This document shows positions 11,451 through 24,516 of a stretch of 64,000 nucleotides of DNA, piece after piece. Under the pieces are notes generated by a model. It ran no database searches, was not told where the DNA came from, and was given only the letters and a program-made list of their open reading frames with translations. The position numbers and the translations under genes were made by a program. Within the stretch, counting starts at the first letter, position 1. The number at the start of each line of letters is the position of its first letter. This DNA comes from Oscheius sp. JU75 (Eukaryota > Nematoda > Chromadorea > Rhabditida > Rhabditidae). The stretch spans positions 8,556,001 through 8,620,000 of the forward strand of contig JASJZC010000001.1 of the NCBI GenBank assembly GCA_037178855.1. Direction: 5' to 3'.

Positions 11451-14400
11451 TTAATTAAGAACTTTGGTCATGGGCTTGGACTCTCGGACACAGAGATTAA
11501 GGGGTTCGTCTTCAGAGTCACAAGAGACCGGCTCGCTGCCACCGCTCTTGCTCGAGGCCGGGGACAGTAGATTCAAGTTCACGGGCTTCTCCAAGAGGGA
11601 GGCAATAGACGGATGGCGTTCACGATACGAGGAACGGGGAGTGGACATGGGAGCGGTCAGATTGTCCTGCGGGACAGAAATGCTCAACGGGGTCATGGGC
11701 TTCGGCATGCGGAAGAACTCGTTGTGGCAGATACGAAGAGCGCGTGCCTCGGTCAGCAGCGAGGGAGCGGCGGTAATGGTCGCAGTACCGCCAATCTTAG
11801 CCATCAAGAGCCAAAGTCTTTCAGCCAATCGGAGTGCTAATGGCTGGGATGGCAGGGGCTGAACCACTGCCAAGGCACACAAGATGGCTGCACAGTTGGG
11901 CGGCATGAGACGAACACGACGAGAAAAGTGAAGAAGAGACTGTGAGAAGAGCAGAGACGATGTCATCCAGAGAGCAGGCTGTTGCGAGGTGGACCAGGCC
12001 ACGAGCAGACTGTCAAAGCATGTAGCCTTGAGAAGAATTATCCTTTCAGTCTGCGGCAGACATAGGAAACCAGGAATTGCGTTGGCAAAGTCGATCACAG
12101 CCTGGAAGATGGACTTTTTTTTTAGGATTGAAGTGAAATCTACCTTGAGACCGAGGAGATAAGAGTGGAATTGGAGAGGACATCTGCCCGGAACTGTCTG
12201 GGAACAGGTGTCGAGCTGAAAAGACGTTTCCATTGCGGATACTGTATCTTTCTTATGGTGGCTTTTGTCAATCGAGTCAACCTTTCAACCTCTTTCTGTA
12301 AACGGACATCTTTTTACATCTGTCAATTTGTACATTGCATGCTGATCGCCTAGTCCCCCGCCCGTTTTGTAAACATGTTTCTTCCTATTTTGTGGCTGTC
12401 AGTCTCTTGAATTCTTCTGATCAACCGAGCATAGATCGAAATCAATGAGTTTGCTTTGCTGTGTTGTCATTGTTGAATGTTGTCACTGTTAGCTCTGACA
12501 CCGGTCAGACACACAAAAATAATGGGCAACTTACCGCACTGACAAGTTGATTGAAGGCCTGCTGAATCCTTTCAGCTGCTTCGTTATCGTTCTCGAACTG
12601 TACAGCGACAGCATCCATTTGCGACTGAACCGTGGTTCTCTGCATATCCTCGACCATCTTGGCCTTCTCCCTTTTGGGCACTCTTCCAAAGCGGACAGCT
12701 GAAAGTTCACTCTCTTTCTCGTTCGCTCTTTCTCTTTGTCGCTTTTTGTCTGTTTTGCTGTCCAATTTTCGGGCAAAAGGGCTGTGCGCGCGTTCATCAG
12801 AGTCGGTCGCGAGTACGACTGTAAATCAGTGGGACACCACCTAGACAAAGAGTCTCGTGAAAAGACATCTGGACTAACCATCGCGACTCATTCCGACCGA
12901 AATGCACTTCTTCAGACGGCAGTATTGGCAGCGGTTGCGGTTGTTTCTCACGATGAGACAGTCCTGCGATCGGGAGCAAGGGCGGTACTGGATTTTCTGC
13001 TGAATGGAGCGACGGAAGAAGCCCTGAAAACTTGAAACTGAATTATTAGATTACGGTAGTATGACCTAAATTTTATATCTAATTTTTCCCCGCACTCTCA
13101 TTGATCTCCTCTACCCTGCCAATACTATCCCTGTCGCTCTTTTACCCGCGTGGCCCCCTGCCCTCGAGCTGACCGGTTTCCGCAGACATTTCACGGCCAC
13201 CGGCCATTCAATTCTTTCCGTTTTCACCCAGCGTCAAAAAGCGAGGCAAGGTCACTCTTTCCAAAGGCATACTGTACTAGCGAGGATTGGGCAGAGCTCC
13301 CCAGCGACCCGAATCAATCAGCGTCTAGACGGGCAAAAACAACAATGAAGCGCCGTGTTTTTTTTTGTCGCTAGCCATCTTCTTCTTCTTGTGTAATGTG
13401 ACCGAGAAAGGATGTTGCCAAACCTTCCGCGGCGATCGCCAATATATCAGTTTGGGGGTAGTTTTACGCTTTTACGCTTTCTCTTTTGGCGGAACGGATG
13501 GTCATCTTGGGGAGAAGAGAAAAAAAAGGAAAGAATCGAACCTTGCAGCCCTCACAGGCAAAAACGCCATAGTGGAAGCCGGAAGCCTTGTCGGAGCAGA
13601 CTTGACAGAGGAGGTTCGTCGCGGAGGCACAGTCTTCGCTGCCACCTGAAAGTATTTATATAAAGTATAATATAGAGCTTCTTGTAACTGGGTTATTCTC
13701 GATCGAAATTCCCCTCGACCTCGGCGTGGAGCGAAACCTTGGCTGGTCTTTTGCCGGCCTACTTTCCACGGCATTGACCATGAAATACGCCGTCGCGTTT
13801 CACTCGAACGAAACGAGGATGCTGGGAGAAAGGAACTGTGATAAGGAAAGGGAACATTTAAGAAATTGTCTAGTGTTTCAGCAAAATCTTCGTAGTCTTG
13901 GAGCTCAAAAAACTTAACACTACCACGTCTCTGAGCCCGCAACTTCCAGAACATTTTTCTTGCTCTCGCACTAAGCTTCGAGCCTAGCAACGCTCTGCAA
14001 ATTTGTGACCTTTGATCCGTTCTACAATATTGTTAGCCTGTAAAGTCAATGTTTCGATTTGAAAACGTGCGTTCGGTGACGAGCCTCTTGACTACCACAC
14101 CGCCGTTTATCTCCAAGTTCATTTTTCTAGAGCTCACAAGAATGTTCAAGAGTAGTGAAGTTTAAAAAAGTCATAGTTTTTGATGTGCCTCTCAACTTTC
14201 TAGAGCAGTGCTAGAAAAGGAGTGAAATCAGGTAGAAGCGAATGAGAGAGGCTTAAAATTTCTATCTCACTACACTGACTCTCTCGGTGTCCAGAGCAAA
14301 AATCAAGTCACCTACAAGAAAGTTCACAATAGACTGTGCAAGACAGGAAGTTCTTTTTTTTTTGTTCTGACCTAGACATTGTCCCCCTCTCACAACCCCT

Positions 14401-15830
14401 TTGTCTCTTTTCTACAAGGCCAAAAACGTGACACAGAAGTAGAGAGAGTGAGAGTTGGGTCGGAAAAATGTATTATGATCCGTTTTTGTCTCCTGTTTAC
14501 AGCCAATTAGTTGCGAATACAGAGAGGCAGCTGGCCTTGACCGCCAAAAACCATCCGCCAAATTTCTCCCTACAGATCCCCGACGATGAGACACAGTTTT
14601 CGGAAGGGGGAGAGAGAAAGCCTCGACACAAACACATGAAGGTCGAGGGCGCGAAACTTGGGATCGTTTGAAAAGTAGGGGAGAGAGTCTGAGTCGGGAC
14701 GGGGGTGATGTCATTCTTGCGAGGGAAGACGGCCTACTTTTCGGGGGAACAGAACGACGAAGGTGTTTGTCACACGTACAGAAAAGAAGCGGACAAACAG
14801 ACAAAATAGATCTCAAGGCCCTTCTTCTCTGCCCGAGAGGGATTAGCTTGACAGTTTCATGGGGAAGAGAGAGAACTGAGATGTTAAGAGGTTCAATCGG
14901 TTTGGAATTCGACGGACTTTTTGAACAAGAAGTTTTTATATTCTTACCTTCCCTTCGAGGGTCAGCAAAAAATTGAGCTTCAAGGAGCCAAGAAAAAGAT
15001 CTGCCAAGAGTTTGGCTTCAAAATATTGCGTGTTCGATTCTTCTCCAAAATATTTCACTGTGTAGTCTAGACAGGAGAAGAGACAGAGCACGAGAGAGTC
15101 TAGCCATGAGCTGTTCTTGGCAGCTATCCAAAAATTGAGAGGGTGAAATTGACCTTGACTCTATCGCGTGAAGGCGAATATACTGTTTGAGATGTAATTA
15201 TCGGAAAATTAGGCCAACAAAATAGAAAACATCTCATGGTCAAACATGGCATGACCATTGACCAGAGGTTGACAGTATCAGTTTTTTCATTCAAAGAGTC
15301 TCTGGCTTGGATCTTCTCCAGTCGAGTTTCTTTCAAAAGACCCTTATCAGCTTTCCGCTGTCTTGCAATTTTTCCTGGGCTATTGTCTATTATCAGAGAG
15401 AGGGAGTGAGCCACGTCAAAAGTCGGTTACTAGAGCAGCAGGGCACATGATAACCAAGAAATTGGACTCACTTTTATCGCTAGAACAATTGCTTTCGCTG
15501 AGGGCATCTTCTCCAGGAGTTGACAAGACCAGGGTATGAATAGCGCTGAGGAAGAAGGCATCACCGGTCGGGACGATGGGTCGGAAGGCAGAGGTTGTTC
15601 CGATGGTCTGGAGCGGACTGCTGCTGTTCTCCAGACTAGAGGCCGGAGAGGGAAGACCGAAAAGCATGGTGGCGGGAGGAGAAAAGGCTCCCGTGGGCAA
15701 TAGTAGCGAGGGCGGAGTGGACGACGACGGTTTCGAGGTAGTGGGCACCATTGAAGCGGCTGGCGCGATTGCTGCCAAAACGCGAACCAAGGTCGGTTCC
15801 GCCCCCAGCAACCCGGACTCTCTCCTATTC
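11451..15830 (-). CDS. nhr-85: Nuclear receptor of the Rev-erb/E75 (NR1D, NHR-85) type
   Basis: Minus-strand exons 15472-~15822, 13542-13645, 12879-13023, 12535-12698 and 11451-12215 join in frame; starting at the ATG at 15751 gives 485 aa. An Ala/Ser/Pro-rich A/B region leads to a C4 DNA-binding domain: [20 protein letters not shown], then [28 protein letters not shown], and the T/A-box [19 protein letters not shown], a Rev-erb/E75 signature. The zinc-finger intron falls right after CEGCK. The ligand-binding domain is much diverged; helix 3 reads [14 protein letters not shown]. The C-terminus ends in a Ser/Pro tail with EPLNLCVRE, close to a CtBP-docking PxNLx motif. Rev-erb proteins usually repress transcription from monomer half-sites. 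A 30-nt stretch at ~12112-12141 may be an extra in-frame intron. A further 5' exon is possible. Confidence 0.88.
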
Positions 15831-16234
15831 ACCAGCACATAAAACAACTGCCGGTTACAAGGTCAGGTCAGTCGGGGGACAGCGAGAGCAGCTACTAGAT
15901 ACCTGGAAAATATGTTTTTATGTTTACGGTCAGTCGGGGGAGGATGTTTTTCGAGTGGAGCTGCGGGCAAACCAAAGTTGGGAAACAGACCATCTGTCTT
16001 GAGCCACATCTGGTCAAACAGGCGCATATGATAATTTACAGGACACTGCAAAGAACGACCGTCTATTGGCATCCGGCAGGGGAGTTAGTTCTTTCGATTG
16101 GGTACCAAGAGTCAGGAAAGTCACTTTTAGGCATAATGTATCAGTTGCTATGACTCATTCTGTCAGTTCGTGTATCAGTACTTTGAATGTTGAATAGTCG
16201 TTTCAACTCAAGCCTCTCTATTCACCTGATTTAT

Positions 16235-19200
16235 TCACCCATCCTCATTGTCCAGTAGCAACTCTTGATCCTGGTCTTCCGTGACAGTCATCCTCGTCTG
16301 TGAGCTGTTCTGTTCCACAAGAGCTGCTCCGATGAAAGACAGTGTTATGGGCACGGCTGCGAAGAGCTGAAGTACACTAGGAGGAGAGCCCCGAAAGAGA
16401 GAGTCGGCTAGGAAAGACAAGGGGATGGAGAGAGTCAGTGAGAGTGAAGCCGAGACGGAATCGGTCATCCCAGCTGCCATCAGCCAGAGGTAGTCCGCTA
16501 GTAAGGTTCCTGAAGAGCTTCACCTATATTTTTTTTTAGGATTTGGCATACCAAAAACGGCGGATAGGACGATGGAACCTAGTTGGACCGAGTCGGGAAG
16601 AGGATGAAGCTTCTCGTAGCCGGTCACATCCAATATGTAGATCAACGGTGTGCCCACTACGGCTCCCAGAAGTCCAACCGAGCCTGAAAAAGGCATTTTT
16701 GGAGAGACTTGACCTAGTTCGACAGTCATAAGACCTTGACAGACGACCTCCCATAGAAAACTGAGTGAGCAAATGGCGGTGGCATCCAGGGTCAACAATT
16801 AGCAAAACGGCTACTGACCTCAACCCATATCAGAGGAGGGGGAGAGTTAACCGAAGAGGGCTCTAGAGAGGAGATGCGTCATTTGACCCAGTTTCGGGTT
16901 CTCAAAAACATGTTGTCCTATTGGAATCCTCGCTCAGTTCAATGCCAGTGAATCCCAGGGACGATCTCTCTTTTTCGAACTTGCTACAGTACAAGAGCCA
17001 TGATTGGCATCCCATAGGCTAGTGAGGGAGTACCGGAGAGCGCTTTCTGTCAATCCACATGGTTCAGTGAAGATAGTCCCTGGCTTACGCGATGATACCC
17101 CTGAAGTGGTAGACAAAGTTCTTCAGGCTATTTGACGTCAATTATTTCGCAGGTATCTGATGCGCCATCCTTCACCGCTTTTCGAGACGGTATGGGAGAG
17201 ACAAGCTCTAGCTGCTAAGACAGTACGGGAAGGACATGTGCTGGGTTCTAGAGAGAGCATAGGAGAATGCTTGGCTATCGAGTCAGTATGCTCCAAGATT
17301 TTAGTTTCACAACTGCTTGCCTCATTTTCCAAGGTCCAGACGCATTAGACTCTTTGGCATTTATGCCAGTTGGATTTGGCGCCAAAACGACGACAGGGAG
17401 GCCTACCTCCGAACGGGAGGCGCCTAACTGCCATTGTACCCGGGTGGCAGGGCAGCAGAACGACCGGTCTCTGACCAAATGGGTGAAAGTGGCAGGAGGG
17501 CGCGAAACGTCCGCGCAAAAACAGCAGATGTTGAGCAATGAGGGTCAGAGGAATGACAGAGAGAGTCTTACCAAACATTAGATTCATGTCAATCTCCCCA
17601 TAGCGATCCATAAAGCGTGCGTACATGACGAGGTAGATGGCGTAGGCTATGGCCGAGATCTGAATCTTTGCGTTGTTTTCTGGGATGTTCTCGAACAATA
17701 CCTGAGCAAGAACAGCACCGGTGAGCTTCGTGGAAAATTGAGATACGATCAGAACACCCGCCAAGTTTAAAATCACGAGGATTGCCTGAAGATGATGGGT
17801 TACGGTAATAGACACTTCTTGGGGATAAGTACTCATTTTTCAGTCTTGTGGTGACAAAACGTTTCGCATAACTTAGTCAAAGCTAGTCTTACACTCTAAA
17901 ATCTATCTCGACAGAGCTGGTCTCTGGAATCGAGCAAGAGGTTCTGTACTCTCTCCCTCTGGGTAATTCCAATCTTGAAAGATGTAGGCTTGGCTTATAG
18001 CAAAGAAACACGTTTTATGATACCGCAGATAAAGTGTTATCAAAACACTTGCAGAAAAAAGGGCTCCAGGCGGAACCTTTTCTTCTCCAAAAAGCAGCAT
18101 TTTCCCCAAAGACCACTCTCGAAGCTACTTCGTTAGACTCGTTCTACAACGATCATGGTCTGTGGGTACCGCAGGTACGATCACAACGAGCCCGAAAGCT
18201 AATTTGAAACTTATTTCTGTATCTATAGGGAACTGGCAGGCTAGAGAGGGTACGGGGGTGACACGGGCGACGGAGCCCAAGCTAAAAATGAAATCTCTTT
18301 TAGCGTCGAAGAAGGGCTTTTCCAGCGGTGCGATGTCCAGCAAAGCTGTAGATTTTGGTGCGGGCTACAAATTTTCTGAACATACTAAGGATGAAAAAGC
18401 ATATTTTTCAACTGAAAAGCCAACGTGTGACAACTAGCAGTCCTTCCCAATTACCAAGGGTTACCAAAACAGTCCTTTTGCGTCAAAAACAGACCACAGT
18501 CATACAGGGTTCGTTTTGCTTTGGCTGGGGGTGGGGTGGGGCGCGGCGGAGATAGAGAGATAGACAGTGATCGTTTTTTTTTTCCGCGTCCCAGTCTCCG
18601 AAACTATGAAGAATATTACAAAACACGAAGTTGCTTCTTAAGTTGGAAAATTATGATTTGACCGAAACCCTCACGCCTGCAACTTTATAGTTTTGTTTTG
18701 GCTCCAAAATGTCATTTTTCATCTTAATGATGTACTCAAAAGTTGCAGAGTATCATATTTCTCAAAAATAACATCTTGAACTCAAAAAAGTGATGTGAAT
18801 TGACGGGTGGTTGCGCGCTGAACTTCAGTGTCGCCTAGGGTTACGGTAATTACATATCGCCTACCTTGACTAAAGTGAATTTAGCCTTTTTAGAGGGAAT
18901 ACACGTAGAAAGTATGAGAACGAAGAGTGATGATGAAGAAGATATGAGATTGAGAGAAGAGACCGAGGTGAAAAGGAGAGCAGCTTGGTAGGTGAATGAG
19001 CAGGCTAGCCACTGAAGACGATTATAAAGCTGAAAGGTAACAAGGCTAACCATAGGAGCGAAGAAGAAGACAGCGTATTTTAGACGAGGAGTGCAGGAAA
19101 ACACGTCGGAACAGGCTATCACATCACTGTAGGGTAGTCGAGCTCGCTGAGCGTCCGCTGCTTCACTGCTTGGCAGTCGACGGACCTGGAAGAAAGTATG

Positions 19201-19850
19201 CCTTTCAATTTTTATAAACGGGATGGTAGGCAGACAGTACGGCGCACAGAAAAGAACTAATTCCAACTAGTACCTCTCTGCGCTCCGAGAACCGAATCCG
19301 CCTCACAGGGTCTCCTTCATTGTCACTCTCTGATATGTTGGAGACTGTCTCGAAGCCCTCACGCTCCTAAAACACATCACATTGTCATCGACGAATGTCA
19401 GAGGGTTAGTAAGGAGAGAGGAAGATAGAGAACAGAATACGTGCGCTAGACAACAGACAGAGTGAGGCACCCACCAAGGCATCGACGTTAACCTCGTCCA
19501 TCTCGAGGTCGCTCTCCTCGTTTAAAACCTTGTATTTGTGCTATAAAAACGTTAATAGACGAGGACACAAGCTGTTTATTGCGAAATTTCGGCCTAAAAC
19601 TGACCTCGGTCTCGGCTGGTGAGCAGAGAAGATACCGCAGGAAATATATACATAGCATACAGGTTTTCACGTAGACTGTGAAAAAGGGGCGTCGGAAGTC
19701 CTCGTCGATAAATATAAACTGGATTTTAGATTAGAAAGAGAAGAAAGTTTTTACACTAGTAAGCTCGGTAGAGAGGACCCATAAGATGTTGACCACTACG
19801 AGCAGTATGGATCCGATGAATCTTCGATCACCGGAGCCAACTGATGGCAT
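16235..19850 (-). CDS. SLC35F-type solute carrier (DMT superfamily)
   Basis: Nine minus-strand exons (19755-19850, 19605-19718, 19475-19540, 19274-19366, 18865-19185, 17702-17785, 17572-17659, 16552-16683, 16235-16509) join in frame to 422 aa. The order follows SLC35F3/F4/F5: TM1 (GSILLVVVNILWVLS), FIFIDEDFRRPFFTVYVKT, a hydrophilic acidic loop, QWLACSFTYQAALLFTS with SSSSSLFVLILS, LVILNLAGVLIVSQFST, DRYGEIDMNLMFG, and a C-terminal LADYLWL / TIPLSFLADSLF pair. About ten membrane segments. SLC35F members are poorly characterised; SLC35F3 moves thiamine, but the substrate here cannot be read from sequence. The intron 17786-18864 carries a ~345-bp repeat. The last ~25 residues are acidic and cytosolic. 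Confidence 0.9.
18037..18385. repeat. Dispersed ~345-bp repeat R2, copy 1
   Basis: Nearly identical to 43637-43990 in the same orientation, apart from point changes and small indels. It lies in an intron of the SLC35F-like gene. Its right end runs into half of the TTGTAG foldback sequence (gctacaa...tctgaacat). Confidence 0.92.
18380..18860. other. Intron sequence with degenerate foldback
   Basis: Rest of the SLC35F-like intron. It contains a degraded copy of the foldback (about 18675-18760), a G-rich run near 18527-18550 and a TTGCGCGCTGAA box seen elsewhere in the window. Confidence 0.5.
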
Positions 19851-20219
19851 CTATTCTGAAATTTTATTTAGGCAGCAGACTCGATGAGTGGAAAAGAGAG
19901 AAAGAGAGAGTGAAAGAGATTCAGTGATTCGACAGCTACTTCAGTATTACAATTAGCGCAATTGACCAGCCTTGTCCGGAAATACGATATTCAAGAGGAG
20001 GACAATCAAAAAAGTCAGGATGTCTCGGCAGGCATTGAGAAAATATGATGTTCACCGGAGTTGGCAGTAATAGAGAAAACTAGGTGTCTATAGTGATAGT
20101 TAGGAGTAGTCAGGAAAGTGGTCCAGAAGGGATCAATTAGGTAATCAAGGGCGATGTCCCATAACTTCTCATTAGTGACAATGCGCATGCGGCTTATTGA
20201 TATCGACAGGCCCAGTTCT

Positions 20220-20275
20220 CTAAACCTAGGAACACATGAAAAACATAAACCTAGGAACACATGAAAATGCTGGGA
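20220..20275. repeat. Short direct repeat
   Basis: The sequence 'aaacctaggaacacatgaaaa' (or nearly so) occurs twice in tandem upstream of the SLC35F-like gene. The surrounding 19851-20946 shows no supportable gene. Confidence 0.8.
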
Positions 20276-20946
20276 AATTAGAATACCAACAGAATACTGC
20301 TGAAAAAGAACGGAGAGCTGGATATCTATCAAAAAGACCTCTTTGAACCATTCTATGAAAGTCTGAGAGCTGCTTGGTATGTTAAAATCCGATAGGATAG
20401 GCCGTATTTCTCATGAAGTTGGAACCGTTAGCAATTATGGGTGAGTGGAGTCAGACAGGCTTTCCATAAAATTGCTACGTGGTCTCGCTGCTTTGTAGGG
20501 CGCAGTTATCGTGACCCATCGCGAAGAGACCTTTGCTATGTTTTAATAACAGAAACTGCTATTTTTCATTTTCTAGCAAAAAAAAAAAACTTCGTAAAAG
20601 ATGCGGGAATTCTTTGAACGTTTTAGAAAAGATTGCTTGAATAGCCGTCGAAAATTATATTGTATTTTAGCGGGTTTAGGATGCATTCAATTTTCGTTTT
20701 GAATTTCCATCTATCCAGTTCTCTCCGCTTTCTGTCGTTTTCTTACCCTGTTTTCCCGATATTTCGTTCGAGCAACGCCGACAAATTGTTCGATAACCAA
20801 TGCCCACTTGTTAAAGGTCTCGCCACGAATTCACGCGTTCTTCCAATCGGTCAGAGACTGGCGCTTTGAATTTGCTCTCCACGTCGCTTTTCTCACTATT
20901 TTTTTCCAAAGTTTGATGCGAAGTCTGGACAAAAGACATTTCCAGG

Positions 20947-23563
20947 ATGCGCCCTCGTGGAGATCGCCGAAGCCGTTCAAGGAGCCCCAGAAGAGGTGGC
21001 GGCGGACGATTTGGAGGAGGTTCGTTCACAATTTGCTTATTTTTCTCGATAATATCGAATTGTCATCTCGTTTCCACGGATATTGAGCAATTACTGCAGT
21101 TTTTCACCTGATGTCAGCTAGAATTCGTTGGAAATCGACCAGTCTTGTCCGTCACTAGAGCCTACTTCCCGCTCTACTCTTTTCTCGTCAATTTACTCGT
21201 ATATTTAGGTGACCGCAATGATCGTATGATCTTTATCACGAACTTGCCTTATGAGACCCGCTGGATGGAGCTGAAAGATCTCGTTCGCGAGAAGGGAGGA
21301 GAGGTCAATTTCGTCGAAGTATTAGAGGACCTTCAAGGAAAGCCCAAAGGCTGCGCAATCGTTGAATTCAAAAATCGTGAAGGTGCCCTGGAATGTGTGA
21401 AAAACATGGGTAGAATGGATTGGCAGGGTCGTTCGATCATTAGCAAAGAAATCAGGGTTCGTTTTGCTTTCTTCTTCTGATCTCTTTCCTTTCCCGAAAA
21501 GGTTTAACTCTTTGTAACGATGGTTGAGGCTGTGCAAGTGTAGGATTTCTGTCGAAGAGCTCGTGAATAAGCTGCGGAACTTTGTGAAACGTAATGGTTT
21601 GCCGTAGAACTAGTCGAAACAGTCTTTCTGCCCATTTGCCGCCAAACTCATTGATTTTACTCCATCTTTGACGATGCTGAGGCATCAAATTTTGGCTGGG
21701 GCCCACTGGTTTTGAAAATAGAAGGCAGTCTCACACAATTTTGTACCCGAGCAGTTTGCGCGCTTGTCTGATTCCCTGCTGAGCTTTTTCCAGGTGGTTG
21801 TCGTTCCGGTTCAAAACTTCGAAATGTTTTCGCAGTGACGACGAGCATTTTAGTCTAGAAAGAGAGGCGGAAGTCGCCAATAGCTCACCGGAATGGTGTT
21901 AGCGAACTATTAGCGACATTTGAGTAAATTGGAGGCTCCTGTCTGATGTAACCTCAGACTGAATTATGCTGATATCGAATTGCAGTCGAACAGTAGCGAT
22001 GCTACTTCGTCTCACAGCTAATAATTTGGCATGGCTAACTTGTTTCAGTGCTTATTTGTGCAAAAAACTAACCTAGACTCGAATGCAGCGCTCATTTTGA
22101 ATGACTTCATTTGATAGCGTTTTCTCGGCTATTTCGAGCCGAAATCGTCGGTCTAGTAACGTGAGCATGGATTGAATCAAGTGCTATCATCGCTACAACA
22201 CTTAGTTTCGGTGTTGAAAACGTAGAGAAACTTGCACAGCCTCACGAGAAACCATCTTTGATCCGAAAACCACCGTCCTTTTTCCCCCACTGACTCCTTG
22301 TTCTAGGATCCAGTAGCCTTCCTCCGCAAGATCAAAGAAGAAACCGGGATTGACTTTTTGGCCAAAGGCGGCCATGGCAGCGGACCGCATGGCGGCGGAA
22401 TTCGTCCAGCAGAGCCCGATCGTCCTCCCCGTGACGCCACCTACGACTTATTCGGCCTCAGTCCCGACTTTCTCCGCAAACTCAGCATCGAACCTCCTCT
22501 CGTAGATCGTATATTCCTCGCCAACGTACGTTTCTTTCTTCACCCCTTCGATTTACAGCTTGCTTTCTCCAAAAAGACTTAGTTTTCAGCTGTCCTTTAA
22601 TGTGGGCACGGCTAAAATCTTCGAGATTTTCGGGCTAGCTGGCAAGATCATCTGGATGGACCTGCATACGGATAAGGAGGGACGCATGAAGGGCACGGGC
22701 GTCATCCAGTTCTCGCATCCAATTGAAGCCGTCCAAGCCGTCTCCATGTTTAACGGGCAGCGACTCTACGATCGCACACTTTCTGTCAAAATGGACAAGT
22801 TCGAGAAGGTGAGACTGCCACTTTTTGTATTGATGAGAAATCCTGTTGTCTCCTTGAATATGGTTTGAAATAACACAATAATTCTTTAGTTTCAGGTGGA
22901 CAAGCCCACGGAAGGAGGACTGCCGCGCGGACTAGAAGGACTCGGAATGGGACTCGGTGCGGATGGAGCTCCGCTGAAAGACGTTGCTGCCGTCGTCGCC
23001 TCGATGAACAGAGGCGGAGATCGTGCCCATCCACCGGCCGCAAATCCGGTCAGTCTGCCTTATTTTACCAGTAATACTCGATATTCAGATGCCAACTCCC
23101 TACGGTGGACCTGGGCTTGGCGCCGGAAACTTCGACAGAGTTCCGCAGCGCCCGATTGGAGGAGGCGACTTTGAGAGACCGGCGGCTGCTGCGATGAGCA
23201 GCGGAAATCCGTACGGTTCGACAGGCTCGCTGCCGTCGTTTGGCGCCAATACTGCCAGCTATACCGTCCCACAGTATCCCCCGGCCAAACAGGAGAACTT
23301 TGAGACGCCAGCAACTGTATTAATCAGAAATGTGAGCTTGTCTTACTTATGATCATTTGCCTTATTTTCAGCTACCCATGGACTACACATGGCAGATCGT
23401 TCGTGATCGAGTGGGCCAGTTCGGAGAGATGGAGTTTGTCGACATTCTGACGCCGGGAATCGCTCGTGTTCGCTACAGGAGCTCGGCCGACGCGGAGAGA
23501 ATGCGCGCAGCTCTTTCCGGAACCAGCGTCGAGGGACGAAGTATTACTGTCGAATTCGCTTGA
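20947..23563 (+). CDS. hnRNP M / MYEF2-like RNA-binding protein, three RRMs
   Basis: Seven exons (20947-21019, 21209-21456, 22307-22525, 22590-22808, 22896-23048, 23089-23331, 23372-23563) join in frame to 448 aa. A short Arg/Ser/Gly-rich start (MRPRGDRRSRSRSPRRGGGG) precedes RRM1 (RMIFITNLPYETRWMELKDL; KGCAIVEF), a linker, RRM2 (VDRIFLANLSFNVGTAKI; MKGTGVIQFSHPIEAVQAVS, with MFNGQRLYDR as in hnRNP M) and a Gly/Pro-rich linker. RRM3 (ATVLIRNLPMDYTWQIVRDR; IARVRYRSSADAERMRAAL) ends the protein. Nuclear pre-mRNA binding and splicing roles are known for the family. Introns follow domain edges; introns 1 and 2 are larger than the rest (~190 and 850 nt). Confidence 0.92.
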
Positions 23564-24516
23564 GAGAATCATTATCTGTATCACATTACACACGCACACA
23601 CATACCGTAACTCGTCCATTTGTTGGTCTCACACGCGCTCTTATTGTTTCTAATGAACATTATACATGTTTTGTCAAGTTTCCCTCCCTCCTTCTCCTCC
23701 TCCCTAATGGAACAATTTGGCGCATCAAACAATCAGGAGCCTATGAAATGGCTCTTGTCTAGGAAACTCAATTTATGCGCGAGATTCGTTTGCTACAGTA
23801 GACAGCCCGGATAAAGCCGGTTACTGCTGACAAAGGACGAGCTCCCGCCCCGCCCTCGAGTCCCCCCGTTCCCTTCTTCGAGAGAGACACGCGACCGTTG
23901 GGACAAGAGTACCCACTTCGACACGAATAGTTTTTGTGTTTATATGCTGATTTCGCTCTCTTGTTGAGTTCATTTACTACGTTTAAGGCTTGCCTGATGC
24001 CTTTGCAGTTGGCAAACATTAGTTCATTGACAACTCTGTAAAAGTTAGTGTTTTGCCAGTTGTAGGCTCTTTTCTGGCGACTTTTCGATCTTAGAACTAG
24101 TACAAACACTTTGGTATCATTGTAGCTTGGATCTAATAGGTACTTCGTGCCTTCCAACAATAGAAAAAGGCCTAAAACCCGCTGTTGCAGATAATAATTT
24201 TGGGACGTTCAAATTCGCGCCAGTTTTGTAGCCAGATTTTATATGGCCACATTGGCGGGAAGCTTCGATTCTTAGCAACTTATTGTAACTCCGTTTTTCA
24301 TCTATCGTCTATGCAAAAAAGACTTGTTTACGGGATTGTACAAAGATCTTCCGCAGCGAGCATGTTGTTTATCCGGCCTCCAACTCCAGGTGATTTCTTC
24401 CTCTCCCCCAGTTACCAACAACCGTTTTCCTGTTTTTCGCGCGCTTTTTGTCTCCTGGTCTCTTTCTCTCCTTTCCCGGAACTTTGCGCAACACTCGCAC
24501 GAAAAACTCTCTACAG
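23564..24516. other. 3' flank and intergenic, no gene seen
   Basis: Begins with the 3' UTR of the hnRNP M-like gene, including a short CA run near 23588-23602, and ends at the pyrimidine-rich acceptor before the forkhead ATG. No other gene could be supported. Confidence 0.5.

Noticed and set aside
15576-15842. Plus-strand frame opposite the nuclear receptor A/B region
   Set aside because: The minus-strand frame joins in phase to the zinc-finger exon; the plus frame has no partner.
20015-20332. 105-codon minus-strand frame upstream of the SLC35F-like gene
   Set aside because: Contains a tandem direct repeat and no recognisable domain; could not be joined to the first carrier exon.
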